Numbered from the stretch's first letter, positions 1 to 9,921 are shown. The stretch is DNA of 55,172 nucleotides from Bacteroidales bacterium (GCA_029974835.1 JARKQN010000058.1:1-55172); one strand, 5' to 3'. Program-made: numbers and translations. Notes: generated from the sequence alone by a model not told the origin.

Positions 1-1
1 T

Positions 2-3000
2 GCAAGGCCGCAGAGTAACGACAGCGACAGGCGTGGTGTTGTTGAAGCTTTTCTGAGAAGGCAACTGAACCAGGAACTTGTTAAAACATATCTGGGCTTC
101 TTCGATGAATATTACCAGGAGGCACAGGAGAAACAGAAGAAGAGCACCCAGAACCGGCGCACATCTGCCATCGCAGTAAGGGTTCTTAAGATATGCAATG
201 ATATAAACGATCAGCTCACTCAGGACCAGAAGATCATTGTTCTTGTACAGTTACTTGAATTCTGCAAAACAGAAGGTGCGGAGGTCAGCCAGCTGGAACT
301 GGAATTCATACAGGCTGTAAGTGAATCATTCAACGTCGAACCTGATGAATACGAACTTATAAGGAGTTTTATTCTGAATCCCTTTTCTGATGTTCCGGAT
401 AAGCCGGGTATTCTTCTTATCGATAACCGTGAACAGGAGACTGAAACCGGGTACAAGCACCTGTATAACCGGGATGTAAAGGGGCAGATCTGGGTGCTTT
501 ATGTCCATTCCGCCCAGATGTATTTTGTGAGATTTACACAAACCGGCGAACTTTACATGAACGGTCAGCTCCTTCAGGAGGACAAGGTTTATCCTTTCAA
601 CCCCGGATCATCACTCAGGGATCCAAAATCCTCTCCGATATATTACAGTGATGTGATAAAGCAGTTTTTCAGGGATGAACTGCAGGAATCGAGGGTTGTA
701 TATAAGGTTACGGATCTTGAGTACCGTTTCAAGGGAGGTAAAGTAGGCATCCACCCAATGAGTTTTGAGGAGGAATCGGGACGAATGGTTGGGATTATGG
801 GGGCAAGCGGAGCGGGAAAATCTACCCTGCTGAGTGTTCTGAACGGTCTTAACCCGCCATATGCCGGCGCTGTTACCATTAACGGAGTAAGTATCCATAC
901 CGGTGATGAAAGAACAAAGGGTCTGATCGGCTACGTATCGCAGGATGACCTGCTTATTGAAGAGCTGACCGTCTTTGAAAATCTTTATTACAATGCCAAA
1001 CTCTGTTTTGACAATCTTACAGAGGAAGAAATCAAGCAGAAAGTTGACAATACTCTGCGCAACCTTGGATTGTATGAAATCCGCGACATGAAAGTCGGAA
1101 GTCCCCTTAACAAGAAGATCAGCGGCGGACAGCGAAAGAGGCTCAATATCTCACTGGAGCTAATCCGCGAACCCGCGATCATGTTTCTCGATGAACCCAC
1201 ATCGGGTCTCTCGTCGAGGGATTCTGAGAACATACTCGATCTTCTGAAGGAACTTGCCCTTAAAGGAAAACTGCTGTTTGTTGTAATTCATCAACCCTCT
1301 TCCGACATATTCAAGATGTTCGACAGGCTTCTTATCCTCGATACAGGGGGGTACCTTATATACAACGGCAACCCTGTCGATTCGATCGTATATTTTAAAA
1401 AACTGATTCACCATGCAAATTACAACGAAAGTGAATGTCACGTCTGCGGAAATGTAAACCCTGAACAGGTCTTTAATATTGTTGAAGCAAGGGTGCTCGA
1501 CGAATACGGCAAGCCTACCGACACACGTAAAATATCACCAAAGGAATGGGGTGAATTTTACAAAAAGGAGCTGGCCGGAAAAGAGGCGCCGCTTGAAGAA
1601 GGAAAAGGAATTCCCGAAATCAACTTCAAAACACCTGGGAAACTGAAACAATTTATGGTGTTCACAAAACGCGACATCCTCTCAAAACTGGCAGATACAC
1701 AGTATCTTATCATCACGCTTCTTGAAGCACCGGTGCTTGCATTCTTCCTTGCCGTGCTGATTAAGTATTTTGATGCAAGCGCCACCGAAGCAAAATATAC
1801 GTTTTTCGACAATGAAAACCTTCCGGTATATATTTTCATGTCGGTGATAGTTTCAATCTTCATGGGACTTACAGTCAGCGCTGAGGAAATAATCAAAGAC
1901 AGGAAAATTCTCAAGAGGGAGGCTTTTCTTAATCTTAGCTGGAACAGCTATCTGATGTCGAAAGTGGGAGTTCAGTTTCTCATTTCGGCAATACAGGCTC
2001 TTACTTTTGTGATAGTAGGCAACCTGATAACCGAAGTAAGAGGTATGTGGTTTCAGTACTGGCTGGTTCTGTTCTCGTGCTGGGCATCGGCTAACATGCT
2101 TGGACTGGTGATATCAGACAGTTTCAAGGCTGTGGTTACTATTTACATTCTGATACCGTTCCTTGTCATTCCGCAGATTATTCTCAGCGGTGTAATGGTA
2201 AAATATGAAAAACTGAATCCAAACTTTTCTTCTCCCGTGGCTATACCGTTTTACGGGGAACTTATTACAGCTCGCTGGGGATATGAAGCATTGGCAGTTG
2301 AACAGTACATTAACAACAAATACGAGAGGCAGTTCTACACATACGACCAGGTGATGAGCAATGCCAACTTTATGAAGCAGTACTGGAACGAAAAAATAAA
2401 TGAAAGAATCACCAGTCTTGACGGCGCACTGGCCTCTGGCGTGAAGGATGAAGCCTATATTGAAGATCTTGAGCTTTTAAATTATGAGATCAACAAACAG
2501 CTTAAGAAGCTGAATGATCCTGATTTTAAGTATGCTGACTACCTTACGCCCGACAAATTCAACAGGGAAGTGCTTGATGCAACAAAAAAATATGTAGACC
2601 GCGTAAGGCAGTATTACATCGATCTCTGGAACAGGGCTTACAGAGCCAAGGATAAAATAGTGATGGAAGAACAGGCACGCGACAAGGCTGCCTTTATGGA
2701 TATGAAGAACAAGTACTTTAACGACAAGCTTGATGAATTTGTAAAAAACAGAAATGATTTAAAGAAGGTTATAGTTTACAAAAACAGGATTTATCAGAAG
2801 ACCGAGCCGATCTTCATGGAGCCTTCAGGGAATTTTGTAAGGGCACACTTCTATGCTCCTTTTAAAAAGGTATTCGGAAAGCCTGTCAGAACACTGGTTG
2901 TCAATGTAATAGTGCTGTGGTTAATAACCATCTTCTTCTACTTTGCACTCTACTTCAGGCTTTTAAAGAAACTGCTCGATTCGGGAGAGATCCTTATGAA

Positions 3001-3025
3001 GAAATTCGGAAACCAGTCTGATTAA
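2..3025 (+). CDS. ABC transporter (ABCG-like ATPase fused to permease), 5' partial
   Basis: The reading frame is open from base 2 to the stop at 3023-3025, so the start lies outside the window; the internal GTG at 494 is not the true start. The first ~120 visible codons form a helical segment resembling a TerB-like domain. An ABC ATPase follows: Walker A GASGAGKS (bases 800-823), signature SGGQ (1121-1132), Walker B IMFLDEP followed by TSGLSSRD, and an H-loop VVIHQPSS. The C-terminal half is a permease with several hydrophobic helices (for example VLAFFLAVLI and AVVTIYILIPFLVIP), a soluble insertion of about 200 residues rich in charge and tyrosine, and a last helix near the end. The layout (ATPase first, membrane domain second, one chain) matches ABCG/ABC-2 half-transporters common in Bacteroidota. 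The substrate is unknown. A convergent gene pair follows downstream. Confidence 0.9.
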   Translation, partial: ARPQSNDSDRRGVVEAFLRRQLNQELVKTYLGFFDEYYQEAQEKQKKSTQNRRTSAIAVRVLKICNDINDQLTQDQKIIVLVQLLEFCKTEGAEVSQLELEFIQAVSESFNVEPDEYELIRSFILNPFSDVPDKPGILLIDNREQETETGYKHLYNRDVKGQIWVLYVHSAQMYFVRFTQTGELYMNGQLLQEDKVYPFNPGSSLRDPKSSPIYYSDVIKQFFRDELQESRVVYKVTDLEYRFKGGKVGIHPMSFEEESGRMVGIMGASGAGKSTLLSVLNGLNPPYAGAVTINGVSIHTGDERTKGLIGYVSQDDLLIEELTVFENLYYNAKLCFDNLTEEEIKQKVDNTLRNLGLYEIRDMKVGSPLNKKISGGQRKRLNISLELIREPAIMFLDEPTSGLSSRDSENILDLLKELALKGKLLFVVIHQPSSDIFKMFDRLLILDTGGYLIYNGNPVDSIVYFKKLIHHANYNESECHVCGNVNPEQVFNIVEARVLDEYGKPTDTRKISPKEWGEFYKKELAGKEAPLEEGKGIPEINFKTPGKLKQFMVFTKRDILSKLADTQYLIITLLEAPVLAFFLAVLIKYFDASATEAKYTFFDNENLPVYIFMSVIVSIFMGLTVSAEEIIKDRKILKREAFLNLSWNSYLMSKVGVQFLISAIQALTFVIVGNLITEVRGMWFQYWLVLFSCWASANMLGLVISDSFKAVVTIYILIPFLVIPQIILSGVMVKYEKLNPNFSSPVAIPFYGELITARWGYEALAVEQYINNKYERQFYTYDQVMSNANFMKQYWNEKINERITSLDGALASGVKDEAYIEDLELLNYEINKQLKKLNDPDFKYADYLTPDKFNREVLDATKKYVDRVRQYYIDLWNRAYRAKDKIVMEEQARDKAAFMDMKNKYFNDKLDEFVKNRNDLKKVIVYKNRIYQKTEPIFMEPSGNFVRAHFYAPFKKVFGKPVRTLVVNVIVLWLITIFFYFALYFRLLKKLLDSGEILMKKFGNQSD

Positions 3026-3056
3026 AAAAGAAATGAGGCTTGGAAGAGCCTCATTT
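3023..3056 (-). terminator. Intrinsic terminator of siaB-siaC
   Basis: A perfect 10-bp inverted repeat, AAATGAGGCT (3031-3040) and AGCCTCATTT (3047-3056), encloses a 6-nt loop. Read on the minus strand the stem is followed by CTTTTTTAAT, a good U-tract, so it terminates the siaB-siaC transcript. On the plus strand the stem is followed by CCCG and would work poorly. It overlaps the stop codon of the ABC transporter. Confidence 0.8.
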
Positions 3057-3086
3057 CCCGACCGATCTGTTATAGAGAACAATCAG

Positions 3087-3464
3087 CTATTCCGTCACAA
3101 TCATCTTGAAAGGGACCCTGATTATGGATTCATAGTCTTCGCCGGCTTCAAGCATATCTTCATCATCCTCTTCGTAATACCAGTTAATCTGCACTTCATT
3201 TTTTGCTTTATGGATAGCCTCCAGCTTTTTGAAGACATCCAGAATGCATTTTGAGGAACTGGTATTGAAATACTCAAGCTTAATGTTTACCTCGGTTTTT
3301 TCGAGCGGATTCTCCTTGTACTGTTCCAGCCAGTCGACCAGTGGTTTATAGAATTCGACAGAATTCTCGGGAATTGAGCGTCCCTTAATTTCAAAAATCT
3401 TTGCATTAGCATCAAACCTGACGCTGGGTGTTTTTGCTGTTCCTTCAATGATGATCGGTTCCAT
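3087..3464 (-). CDS. siaC: SiaC family regulatory phosphoprotein (DUF1987)
   Basis: This 125-residue protein matches DUF1987/SiaC in length and pattern. The family hallmark FNTSSSK is present and its Thr falls at residue 68, the position that I recall being phosphorylated in Pseudomonas aeruginosa SiaC. In that system the SiaB kinase phosphorylates SiaC, and unphosphorylated SiaC activates the diguanylate cyclase SiaD. Here the gene lies 17 nt downstream of a SiaB-type kinase gene on the same strand, so kinase and substrate are co-transcribed. Neither a SiaD cyclase nor a SiaA phosphatase lies nearby, so the partner is unknown. The C-terminus is acidic (YYEEDDEDMLEAGEDYE). The protein should be cytoplasmic. 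Confidence 0.85.
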   Translation of the reverse strand: MEPIIIEGTAKTPSVRFDANAKIFEIKGRSIPENSVEFYKPLVDWLEQYKENPLEKTEVNIKLEYFNTSSSKCILDVFKKLEAIHKAKNEVQINWYYEEDDEDMLEAGEDYESIIRVPFKMIVTE

Positions 3465-3481
3465 TTTATACAGTTTTTCGG

Positions 3482-4042
3482 TTATTTTTCATTATCGTTT
3501 ACATGAATATCCAGATAGAAGAAAGAATAATCTGTATTGTATTCCCTGAAAGCATACTCAAGCTTGTTACCTGTTTTCCTTGCAATATCGACAAGACCGA
3601 GTCCGCCTCCTCCCTTGTTTGTAATTCTCTGGTGATTAAGAATAAACTTGTAGAGTTCCTTAATCTCCTCCTGGCTTGACCTGTTTATTCGTTTGATCTT
3701 TTCCTCAAGCCTTTCTATGTTGTCTTTTCTGATAAAGTTTCCGGTAATTATTTTGTATCCATCCTCTATCTTTCTTATCTGTAGAAGCCCATATCTCTCC
3801 GACGACTGATCTTCGAAGTCTCCCGGGACCCTGTCAACATGATGATAAAGGTTCTGAAGACTTTCAACAAGCACGTTGTAGACCTTTTTTCTGAGTTTGG
3901 GATGTTCGTTACCTGCGACAAGCTTATCTTCAACCGTATCGAGTACATGGTTTATAACATCGGAATCAATGTTACCTTTATAATAAAGAATAACATCTCC
4001 GTTGCTGTGCTCCGAAAGGTAACTCTCTACATCAAAGCCCAT
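3482..4042 (-). CDS. siaB: SiaB family protein kinase (DUF6272, HATPase-like)
   Basis: This 186-residue protein has a GHKL-type ATP-binding layout: an N-box-like helix (VLVESLQNLYHHVD) near residue 60 and a glycine-rich lid (GGGGLGLVDIARKTG) near residue 145. SiaB proteins are small HATPase-fold Ser/Thr kinases related to anti-sigma factors. The gene directly precedes siaC, its likely substrate, with a 17-nt gap. A candidate promoter lies about 40 nt upstream of the ATG, separate from the larger operon upstream. The family assignment rests on the HATPase motifs together with the linked DUF1987 gene. Confidence 0.85.
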   Translation of the reverse strand: MGFDVESYLSEHSNGDVILYYKGNIDSDVINHVLDTVEDKLVAGNEHPKLRKKVYNVLVESLQNLYHHVDRVPGDFEDQSSERYGLLQIRKIEDGYKIITGNFIRKDNIERLEEKIKRINRSSQEEIKELYKFILNHQRITNKGGGGLGLVDIARKTGNKLEYAFREYNTDYSFFYLDIHVNDNEK

Positions 4043-4079
4043 TTAAGCTTCCTTTTGAAAAAAAATTTATTTGCGGTAA

Positions 4080-4110
4080 CAAATATAATAAAAATCCAAA
4101 GTAACTAAAA
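4080..4110 (-). promoter_or_regulatory. Candidate promoter of siaB-siaC
   Basis: On the minus strand TATATTTG (4087-4080) matches the Bacteroidota -7 consensus TAnnTTTG. A T-rich TTTTAG lies 19 nt upstream (minus-strand TTTT at 4110-4107) in place of the -33 TTTG. It sits about 40 nt before the siaB start codon in an AT-rich gap of 143 nt. Confidence 0.5.
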
Positions 4111-4185
4111 TTCCGGTATCCTCAACCAAATAATTACAAATAATTTGACGAAAATATAAAAATTGTACTTCAAATGCACTATTTA

Positions 4186-5340
4186 TTACGTGATATTTCT
4201 GTTTTTCAGTTTCTTACTGCCTTCATAAAGTTCAAATACAAGCAGATGACATTCTATCGGGCCATTGTAGAGCCGGTACCTGGCCGAGGGTTTGAGCCCG
4301 ATTCTCTTAACCGGTCCTGCAGAGGGGGATAAGACACATGCCTTGTAATTTCCGAAATGGTATTTCAGGTGCTGTCCTGTCCTCTCATAAAACAGGGTTA
4401 AGTCTTCGTTTTTCATCCTTTCACCGTAGGGCGGGTTAAATATCAGATACCCTGATGGTGCCTCAGGCAGGAGTTCCATGAAATCTTTCTGTTCCGCCGA
4501 AATGATCTCTTCAAACCCGGCTGCCTTAATGTTTCTGCGTGATGTATTTACAGCTTCGGCTGATATGTCATACCCTTTTACCCGGATATTTTCGGGCACT
4601 TTAACGGCTTTATTGCTTCTCTCCCTTATTTCAGCAAAGAGCGCTTCATCATAATCTTTCCACCGCATGAAGCCGTAGGATTTCCGGAAGTACCCTGCAG
4701 GCATTGAAGAGGCATACATCACCGCCTCCATAAGGATGGTTCCTGAGCCGCACATGGGATCTATTAAAATGTCATTCGTATTCCAGCCCGAAAGTCTTAT
4801 AACTGCCGCTGCGAGCACCTCGTTTAAGGGTGCCGGTCCCGTTCCTTTCCTGTAGCCCCGTTTGAAAAGCGGTTCTCCCGATGAGTCGAGAGAAACGGTA
4901 ACACTACTTCCGCTGATATGAAGGTTTACAATTATGTCGGGTGATTCCCTGTCGACAGAGGGTCTTATACCGCTCTTCTTTCTGAAATAATCGGCAATGG
5001 CATCTTTGAGCTTCAGCCCTGCAAATCCGGAGTGTCTGAATATGCCTGAATCAACCACGGCGGACACGGAGATAGTGTCTGAAGGTGACATATAAGAATC
5101 CCACCCGATATCGAGGGATTTCCGGTACAGGTCGTTTTCATCCCTGATTGAGAATCCTGCTATCTTACTAAGTACCGATACTGAGAATCGTGAAAGGTAA
5201 TTAATCCTGTAAAGGGTCGACTTGTCGCCTGAAAAATATACAGCTCTCCTGGCTGGTGTGACATTACGGGCCCCTGTATTCCTGAGCTCGTCTGCCAGAA
5301 TATCCTCCAGCCCCGGGAAGGTCTTTGAGATAAACTCCAT
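4186..5340 (-). CDS. THUMP domain class I SAM-dependent RNA methyltransferase (RlmL/YcbY-like)
   Basis: This 384-residue protein has an N-terminal ferredoxin-like/THUMP region (about 1-155) and a C-terminal Rossmann methyltransferase. The SAM-binding motif appears as LIDPMCGSGTILMEA and the catalytic motif as LIFNPPYGERM, the NPPY form used by N2-guanine methyltransferases. This layout equals the N-terminal half of E. coli RlmL, which makes m2G2445 in 23S rRNA; the RlmK half is missing, as is usual in Bacteroidota. It is the last gene of the rpsA-led minus-strand run, 39 nt after the S41 protease gene. The exact target nucleotide cannot be read from sequence. Confidence 0.88.
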   Translation of the reverse strand: MEFISKTFPGLEDILADELRNTGARNVTPARRAVYFSGDKSTLYRINYLSRFSVSVLSKIAGFSIRDENDLYRKSLDIGWDSYMSPSDTISVSAVVDSGIFRHSGFAGLKLKDAIADYFRKKSGIRPSVDRESPDIIVNLHISGSSVTVSLDSSGEPLFKRGYRKGTGPAPLNEVLAAAVIRLSGWNTNDILIDPMCGSGTILMEAVMYASSMPAGYFRKSYGFMRWKDYDEALFAEIRERSNKAVKVPENIRVKGYDISAEAVNTSRRNIKAAGFEEIISAEQKDFMELLPEAPSGYLIFNPPYGERMKNEDLTLFYERTGQHLKYHFGNYKACVLSPSAGPVKRIGLKPSARYRLYNGPIECHLLVFELYEGSKKLKNRNIT

Positions 5341-5379
5341 GGAAGCCTTTTTACACCTTAATATTTAAGGCATTATTAT

Positions 5380-6978
5380 TTATTGCAATCCAAGCGTTTT
5401 CCGGTATTCACGGGGGTCGGCAAGAAGTTCAAGCGCCCGTTTGATTTCATAATCGTCATCATTGACTATTCTGAAATACTCGGTTGTCTGCCAGTAATTA
5501 TTGGCCACCAGGGCTTTCAGAATTTTCAGGATTTCGTTTTTTGAGACTTCAAACTGGTCTTTGTCAAACTTTACGCCTGCCTCCTCTCCCATTCTGATAA
5601 AAGCAGAGATTTCTTCCTCTGAAAACTTAAATCTGTTTTTAAAATCCTCGAAGGTTTTATATTCTGACAATATTTTCTTTCTGTTTTTATCAGAATATTC
5701 AAGCGTGAAAGAATTGAATAATCCTTTACGTGAGAGCTCTCCGTAGTAGTTAGTATACCATGATGTATCAATGGCAACAAATATATCTGGCATAATGCCG
5801 CCTCCGCCGTAAACGGCTCTTTTTGTGAGAAGAGTATAATACCTTAGGGAATCGGGCAGCCTGACACTGTCGGCGCTGAATCTCTCACCGTTCCTGAGCC
5901 TTTCCCTGAAGTTTTCATAGTATTTATCGTAGCCGTCCTTGTATGGGCTCTGAATCGACCTGCCTGTCGGAGTGTAATATCTTGCAATTGTGAGCCTTAT
6001 CTGCGAGCCGTCATTAAGTGTAAATCCGTTCTGAACGAGTCCCTTCCCGAAAGATCTCCTTCCCACGATCACTCCCCGGTCCCAGTCCTGGACAGCACCG
6101 GCAAATATTTCGCTTGCCGAAGCTGACCCTTCGTTAGTAAGAACTACTAATCTGGCTGAACTCAGCAGGCCCCGTCCGTTTGACTTAAAATCCTCTCTGG
6201 GAGTCCTTCTTCCCTGCATATAGACGACAAGTTTTTCTCCCTCAAGAAACTGGTTTGCGAGGGCTACTGCTGCCAGCATGTAACCTCCGGGGTTGCTTCT
6301 GAGGTCTATGACAACATTTTTAATGGCTTTAACATTCATTGACGTCAGGGCGTCGATAAACTCCTTTTCGGTGGTGGCAGCGAACTTGTTAAACTTGAAG
6401 TAGGCCGTTTCATTATCAAGCATATATGCGGCATCAAGGCTGTTTATGGGAATCTTGTCACGAGTAATGATAAATTCAAACAAGCTCTTATACCCTGGTC
6501 TGAAAATGGTGACATTCACCTTTGAACCTTTCGGTCCCATTAACCTTGTCCTGACACCTGTTGTGGTTATACCAATACCGGCTACATTTTCGTTATTAAT
6601 TTTAACAATCCTGTCCCCGGCAAGGAGTCCGACTTTTTCGGAGGGTCCGTTTTTAACAGGTTCAATGACAACTATGGAATCGTGAAGTATGTTAAACTGA
6701 ATCCCGATACCTTCAAAATTTCCGAGGAGAGGCTCATTCATTTCCTTCACGTCTTTTGCCGATATATATGAAGAATGGGGGTCGAGTGATTTCAGCACTT
6801 CAACTATTGCCTGTTCCGTGATTCTGTTCATGTTAACGGTGTCAACATAGAAAGCATCTATCAGGGTGAGAGTCCTTGCAATTTTAAAAGTGTTTTCATT
6901 GAGCATCTGTGCTTTTCCTGTTACGGGTATTAAGCCGTAAATCAGGAGGAACACGCCAATCCGTAAAGTTTTTCTCAT
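5380..6978 (-). CDS. S41 family C-terminal processing peptidase
   Basis: I place the start at 6978, giving 532 residues beginning MRKTLRIGVFLLIYG, a typical signal peptide. The open frame extends back to 7077 but that would overlap the guaA end (7028), and the extra residues do not look secretory; ATG 7011 is a second option. After the signal come a short helical region, a PDZ domain (GPSEKVGLLAGDRIVKIN) and the S41 protease core. The catalytic Ser lies in GSASASEIF and the Lys in SFGKGLVQ. The C-terminal ~180 residues are an extension typical of Bacteroidota CtpA/tail-specific proteases. The enzyme should act in the periplasm, trimming or degrading exported proteins. Confidence 0.9.
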   Translation of the reverse strand: MRKTLRIGVFLLIYGLIPVTGKAQMLNENTFKIARTLTLIDAFYVDTVNMNRITEQAIVEVLKSLDPHSSYISAKDVKEMNEPLLGNFEGIGIQFNILHDSIVVIEPVKNGPSEKVGLLAGDRIVKINNENVAGIGITTTGVRTRLMGPKGSKVNVTIFRPGYKSLFEFIITRDKIPINSLDAAYMLDNETAYFKFNKFAATTEKEFIDALTSMNVKAIKNVVIDLRSNPGGYMLAAVALANQFLEGEKLVVYMQGRRTPREDFKSNGRGLLSSARLVVLTNEGSASASEIFAGAVQDWDRGVIVGRRSFGKGLVQNGFTLNDGSQIRLTIARYYTPTGRSIQSPYKDGYDKYYENFRERLRNGERFSADSVRLPDSLRYYTLLTKRAVYGGGGIMPDIFVAIDTSWYTNYYGELSRKGLFNSFTLEYSDKNRKKILSEYKTFEDFKNRFKFSEEEISAFIRMGEEAGVKFDKDQFEVSKNEILKILKALVANNYWQTTEYFRIVNDDDYEIKRALELLADPREYRKTLGLQ

Positions 6979-7027
6979 CTTTTTATTTTTTTTCAGCCCA
7001 TCAGCTGGCATTTCTTTTATTATAACG

Positions 7028-8560
7028 TTATTCCCACTCAATTGTTGAAGGAGGTTTGGAACTGATATCAAAGACAACCCGGTTAATACCTTTTACCCTG
7101 TTAATAATTTCATTTGCGACGAGACCCAGGAAATCGTGGGGCAGATGGGCGAAGTCGGCCGTCATACCGTCAGTTGAGGTTACTGCTCTGAGAACGACAG
7201 CATTTTCGTAGGTTCGCTCGTCACCCATTACACCGACGCTTTGCACGGGAAGCAAAATTACTCCGGCCTGCCATACCTGATCGTAGAGTGAATGTTTCCG
7301 GAGGTTCTCAATAAAAATATCATCAGCCTCCTTCAGAATTGAGAGTTTATCGGGTGTTACGTCTCCCAGTATTCTTATGGCAAGGCCCGGCCCCGGAAAA
7401 GGATGACGGTTAAGGATTGTTTCCGGAACATTCAGGGCTTTTCCCACTTTTCTTACCTCATCCTTAAAGAGAAGTCTGAGTGGTTCAATTACTTTAAGAT
7501 TCATTTTCTCCGGAAGGCCGCCCACATTATGGTGCGATTTTATGGTAGCGGAAGGGCCGTTCACTGACACTGATTCAATTACATCGGGGTAGATAGTACC
7601 CTGAGCAAGCCATTCGGCACCCTGTATTTTTAAGGCTTCAGCTTCAAATACCTCAATAAACGCCGAGCCGATGGCTTTTCTTTTTGCCTCAGGTTCGCTG
7701 ATACCCTTCAGCCGGCTCAGGAAAAGGTCTGAGGCATCAATACCCCTGACGTTCAGCCCCATGCCGATGTAAGAATCGAGGACTTTACGGAATTCATTTT
7801 TTCTCAGCAGGCCGTTATCGACAAAAATGCATATCAGGTCGCTTCCAACCGCCCTGTTAAGAAGGGAGGCAGCAACGGTTGAGTCGACGCCGCCGGAGAG
7901 ACCGAGAATTATTTTTCCCGATCCGGCAGTTTTTTCCCTGATCTCATTAACAGTTGATTCTATAAATGATTCGGGAGTCCATTCGCCGCGGCACCCGCAT
8001 ATATTCAGCACAAAATTGCCAAGAATGGTCTTTCCCTCAGCGGTATGGTATACTTCCGGGTGAAACTGGATACCCCATGTCGGCTCATCCTGTATTCTGA
8101 AAGCCCCGTTCAGGACATCTGACGTAGAGCCTGTAACAATAAAATTATCAGGGATATTAACTATAGTGTCGCCGTGTGACATCCAGACCTGTGTTCCGTT
8201 CTTTACATTCTTAAAAAGCGGATCCTCAATGTCATGGATATTTAAGTAAGCTCTTCCGTACTCCCTTGATTCTGAAGGCAGTACCTCTCCGCCCGATGAG
8301 TGGGCCAGGTACTGGGCCCCGTAGCAGATTCCCAGCAAAGGTATCCTCCCTTTAATATCTTTAAGGTCGGGAAATGGAGCATTGTAATCACGAACCGAGT
8401 AGGGGCTTCCGGAAAGTATCACGCCCTTTACTTTATCATCTGCAGCTTTTGTCTTGTTAAAAGGAACTATTTCGCAGTAAACATTTAGTTCCCTTATCTT
8501 CCTGGCTATCAACTGCGTATATTGAGAACCAAAATCGAGGATCAGAATCTTCTCATGCAC
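7028..8560 (-). CDS. guaA: GMP synthase (glutamine-hydrolysing)
   Basis: This full-length 510-residue enzyme converts XMP to GMP using ATP and glutamine ammonia. The N-terminal class I amidotransferase carries the nucleophile Cys in [12 protein letters not shown] and the His/Glu pair in [11 protein letters not shown]. The ATP pyrophosphatase P-loop is [13 protein letters not shown] near residue 215. The C-terminal dimerisation domain ends in the conserved [11 protein letters not shown]. It is the fourth gene of the minus-strand run, 58 nt after rnz and about 50 nt before the protease gene. Confidence 0.97.
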   Translation of the reverse strand: MHEKILILDFGSQYTQLIARKIRELNVYCEIVPFNKTKAADDKVKGVILSGSPYSVRDYNAPFPDLKDIKGRIPLLGICYGAQYLAHSSGGEVLPSESREYGRAYLNIHDIEDPLFKNVKNGTQVWMSHGDTIVNIPDNFIVTGSTSDVLNGAFRIQDEPTWGIQFHPEVYHTAEGKTILGNFVLNICGCRGEWTPESFIESTVNEIREKTAGSGKIILGLSGGVDSTVAASLLNRAVGSDLICIFVDNGLLRKNEFRKVLDSYIGMGLNVRGIDASDLFLSRLKGISEPEAKRKAIGSAFIEVFEAEALKIQGAEWLAQGTIYPDVIESVSVNGPSATIKSHHNVGGLPEKMNLKVIEPLRLLFKDEVRKVGKALNVPETILNRHPFPGPGLAIRILGDVTPDKLSILKEADDIFIENLRKHSLYDQVWQAGVILLPVQSVGVMGDERTYENAVVLRAVTSTDGMTADFAHLPHDFLGLVANEIINRVKGINRVVFDISSKPPSTIEWE

Positions 8561-8618
8561 GGGTGACCTTATTTAATAGATGCTGTAAATATAACCAAGT
8601 TTGGCAAGCTTTTGATAC

Positions 8619-9524
8619 CTATATGTTATATGATACCCCCTCTTCGGCAATATATGTTTCAGGAAAAATCTTTCTTGCCTGTTCGAGCAGTACACCTGCA
8701 TCCTTATACCTTGAAGAGAAATGGCCAATCAGGAGAGTTTTTACTCCTGCAGCGACGGCCACTCTGGCAGCTTCGGAGGCAGTTGAATGGCCCGTAACCG
8801 GGGCTAAGCCGGCATGATCGTCGCCGAATGTGGCTTCGTGATAGAGAACATCCACCTCCTTCAGGTATGAAGGGAGGCGGCTGAAATAGCTGGTATCACT
8901 GCAATAAGCATAAGTCCGAGGCTTTGGGGGAGGAATGGTCAGGTCTTCGTTCCGGATTACGGTTCCGTCATCCTTCACAAAATCCTCACCTTTCTTGATA
9001 CCCGGAATTTTTGAGACAGGGATATTATGTTTAACGATCATTTCCCTGACTATTTTGCGCAACTCTTCCTTTTCCCGGAACAGGAAGCCAAAAGATGGTA
9101 TACGGTGCCTGAGCGGGAAAGCTTTAACGGTAAGGTGTTTATCTTCAAGAACGGTCTGAATTTTTTTTCCTTCAAGGGGCTGGAAGACAATATCGAATTC
9201 AGGATAAATATCGAAATCGTTCAGGTGTGAAATAAACATCTTTTCATAATTTGCCGGTGCATATATATGGAGAGGTATCTGCCGGCCCATAAGGCTGAAT
9301 GTTGATATCAGCCCATAGAGGCCGAATACATGGTCACCGTGAATATGGCTTATGAAAATATGATTTATTTTTCCAAACCTGATTCTGAATCTTCTCATCT
9401 GCATCTGTGTTCCTTCCCCGCAATCTATTAAAAACAACCGCTCATGTACATTAAGCACATGAGCGGAAGGATTTCTTGCAGATGTCGGTAATGCAGAACT
9501 GCTACCCAGGATGGTAAGTTTCAT
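8619..9524 (-). CDS. rnz: Ribonuclease Z (tRNA 3' endonuclease)
   Basis: This 301-residue metallo-beta-lactamase-fold nuclease cleaves tRNA precursors after the discriminator base. The metal motif HIHGDH occurs in FISHIHGDHVFGLYG near residue 60, followed by YCSDTSY, LYHEATF and LIGHFSSRY, all standard RNase Z positions. This agrees with the tRNA-Asp gene in this window, which does not encode CCA and therefore needs 3' maturation. The gene lies 22 nt downstream of a STAS gene, a pairing I have seen in other Bacteroidota. Confidence 0.95.
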   Translation of the reverse strand: MKLTILGSSSALPTSARNPSAHVLNVHERLFLIDCGEGTQMQMRRFRIRFGKINHIFISHIHGDHVFGLYGLISTFSLMGRQIPLHIYAPANYEKMFISHLNDFDIYPEFDIVFQPLEGKKIQTVLEDKHLTVKAFPLRHRIPSFGFLFREKEELRKIVREMIVKHNIPVSKIPGIKKGEDFVKDDGTVIRNEDLTIPPPKPRTYAYCSDTSYFSRLPSYLKEVDVLYHEATFGDDHAGLAPVTGHSTASEAARVAVAAGVKTLLIGHFSSRYKDAGVLLEQARKIFPETYIAEEGVSYNI

Positions 9525-9546
9525 CTCTTTCCTGAGAGTCCGGCAC

Positions 9547-9885
9547 TTATGATATCATTTTTTCAGCTTCATCCACTGTTCCGGTAATTGTAAGCACAGT
9601 GTCGAGCTGAGAGATGGTAATAAGCCGTTCAACAGCCTCGTTAAGGCCGCAAAGAACGAAAGTACCACCAGCGTTTTTGCATAACCTGTTTGCCACAAGT
9701 ATAGCACTCAGACCGGAGGAATCACAGTACGTGCATTTACCAAGGTCAAGGATAATATTCTTTTCTCCTTTTCCTGACACCAGTACCAGTTCAGATTTCA
9801 GAGCCGGAGCTATGTGAGTATCAAGCTTTTCCGTCTGAACCTGTATTAATGTACCTTTGTTGCGGCTTTCAATATTGAAATCCAT
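9547..9885 (-). CDS. STAS domain anti-sigma factor antagonist
   Basis: This 112-residue single-domain STAS protein resembles SpoIIAA/RsbV. The phosphorylatable serine motif is present as DSSGLSAIL around residue 55, preceded by the beta strand IILDLGKCTYC. Such proteins take part in partner switching with HATPase-type kinases. A small HATPase kinase of the SiaB type lies about 5.5 kb downstream on the same strand, but its expected substrate is SiaC, so a link to this STAS protein is speculative. It lies between rpsA and rnz and is probably co-transcribed with both. Confidence 0.88.
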   Translation of the reverse strand: MDFNIESRNKGTLIQVQTEKLDTHIAPALKSELVLVSGKGEKNIILDLGKCTYCDSSGLSAILVANRLCKNAGGTFVLCGLNEAVERLITISQLDTVLTITGTVDEAEKMIS

Positions 9886-9921
9886 AGGCAGAATTTTAAA
9901 GCTTAAATTTAAAGCTTTTTT

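Noticed and set aside
494-3025. GTG at 494 as the start of the ABC transporter
   Set aside because: The same frame is open without a stop back to base 2 and encodes a coherent helical domain, so the gene begins before the window.
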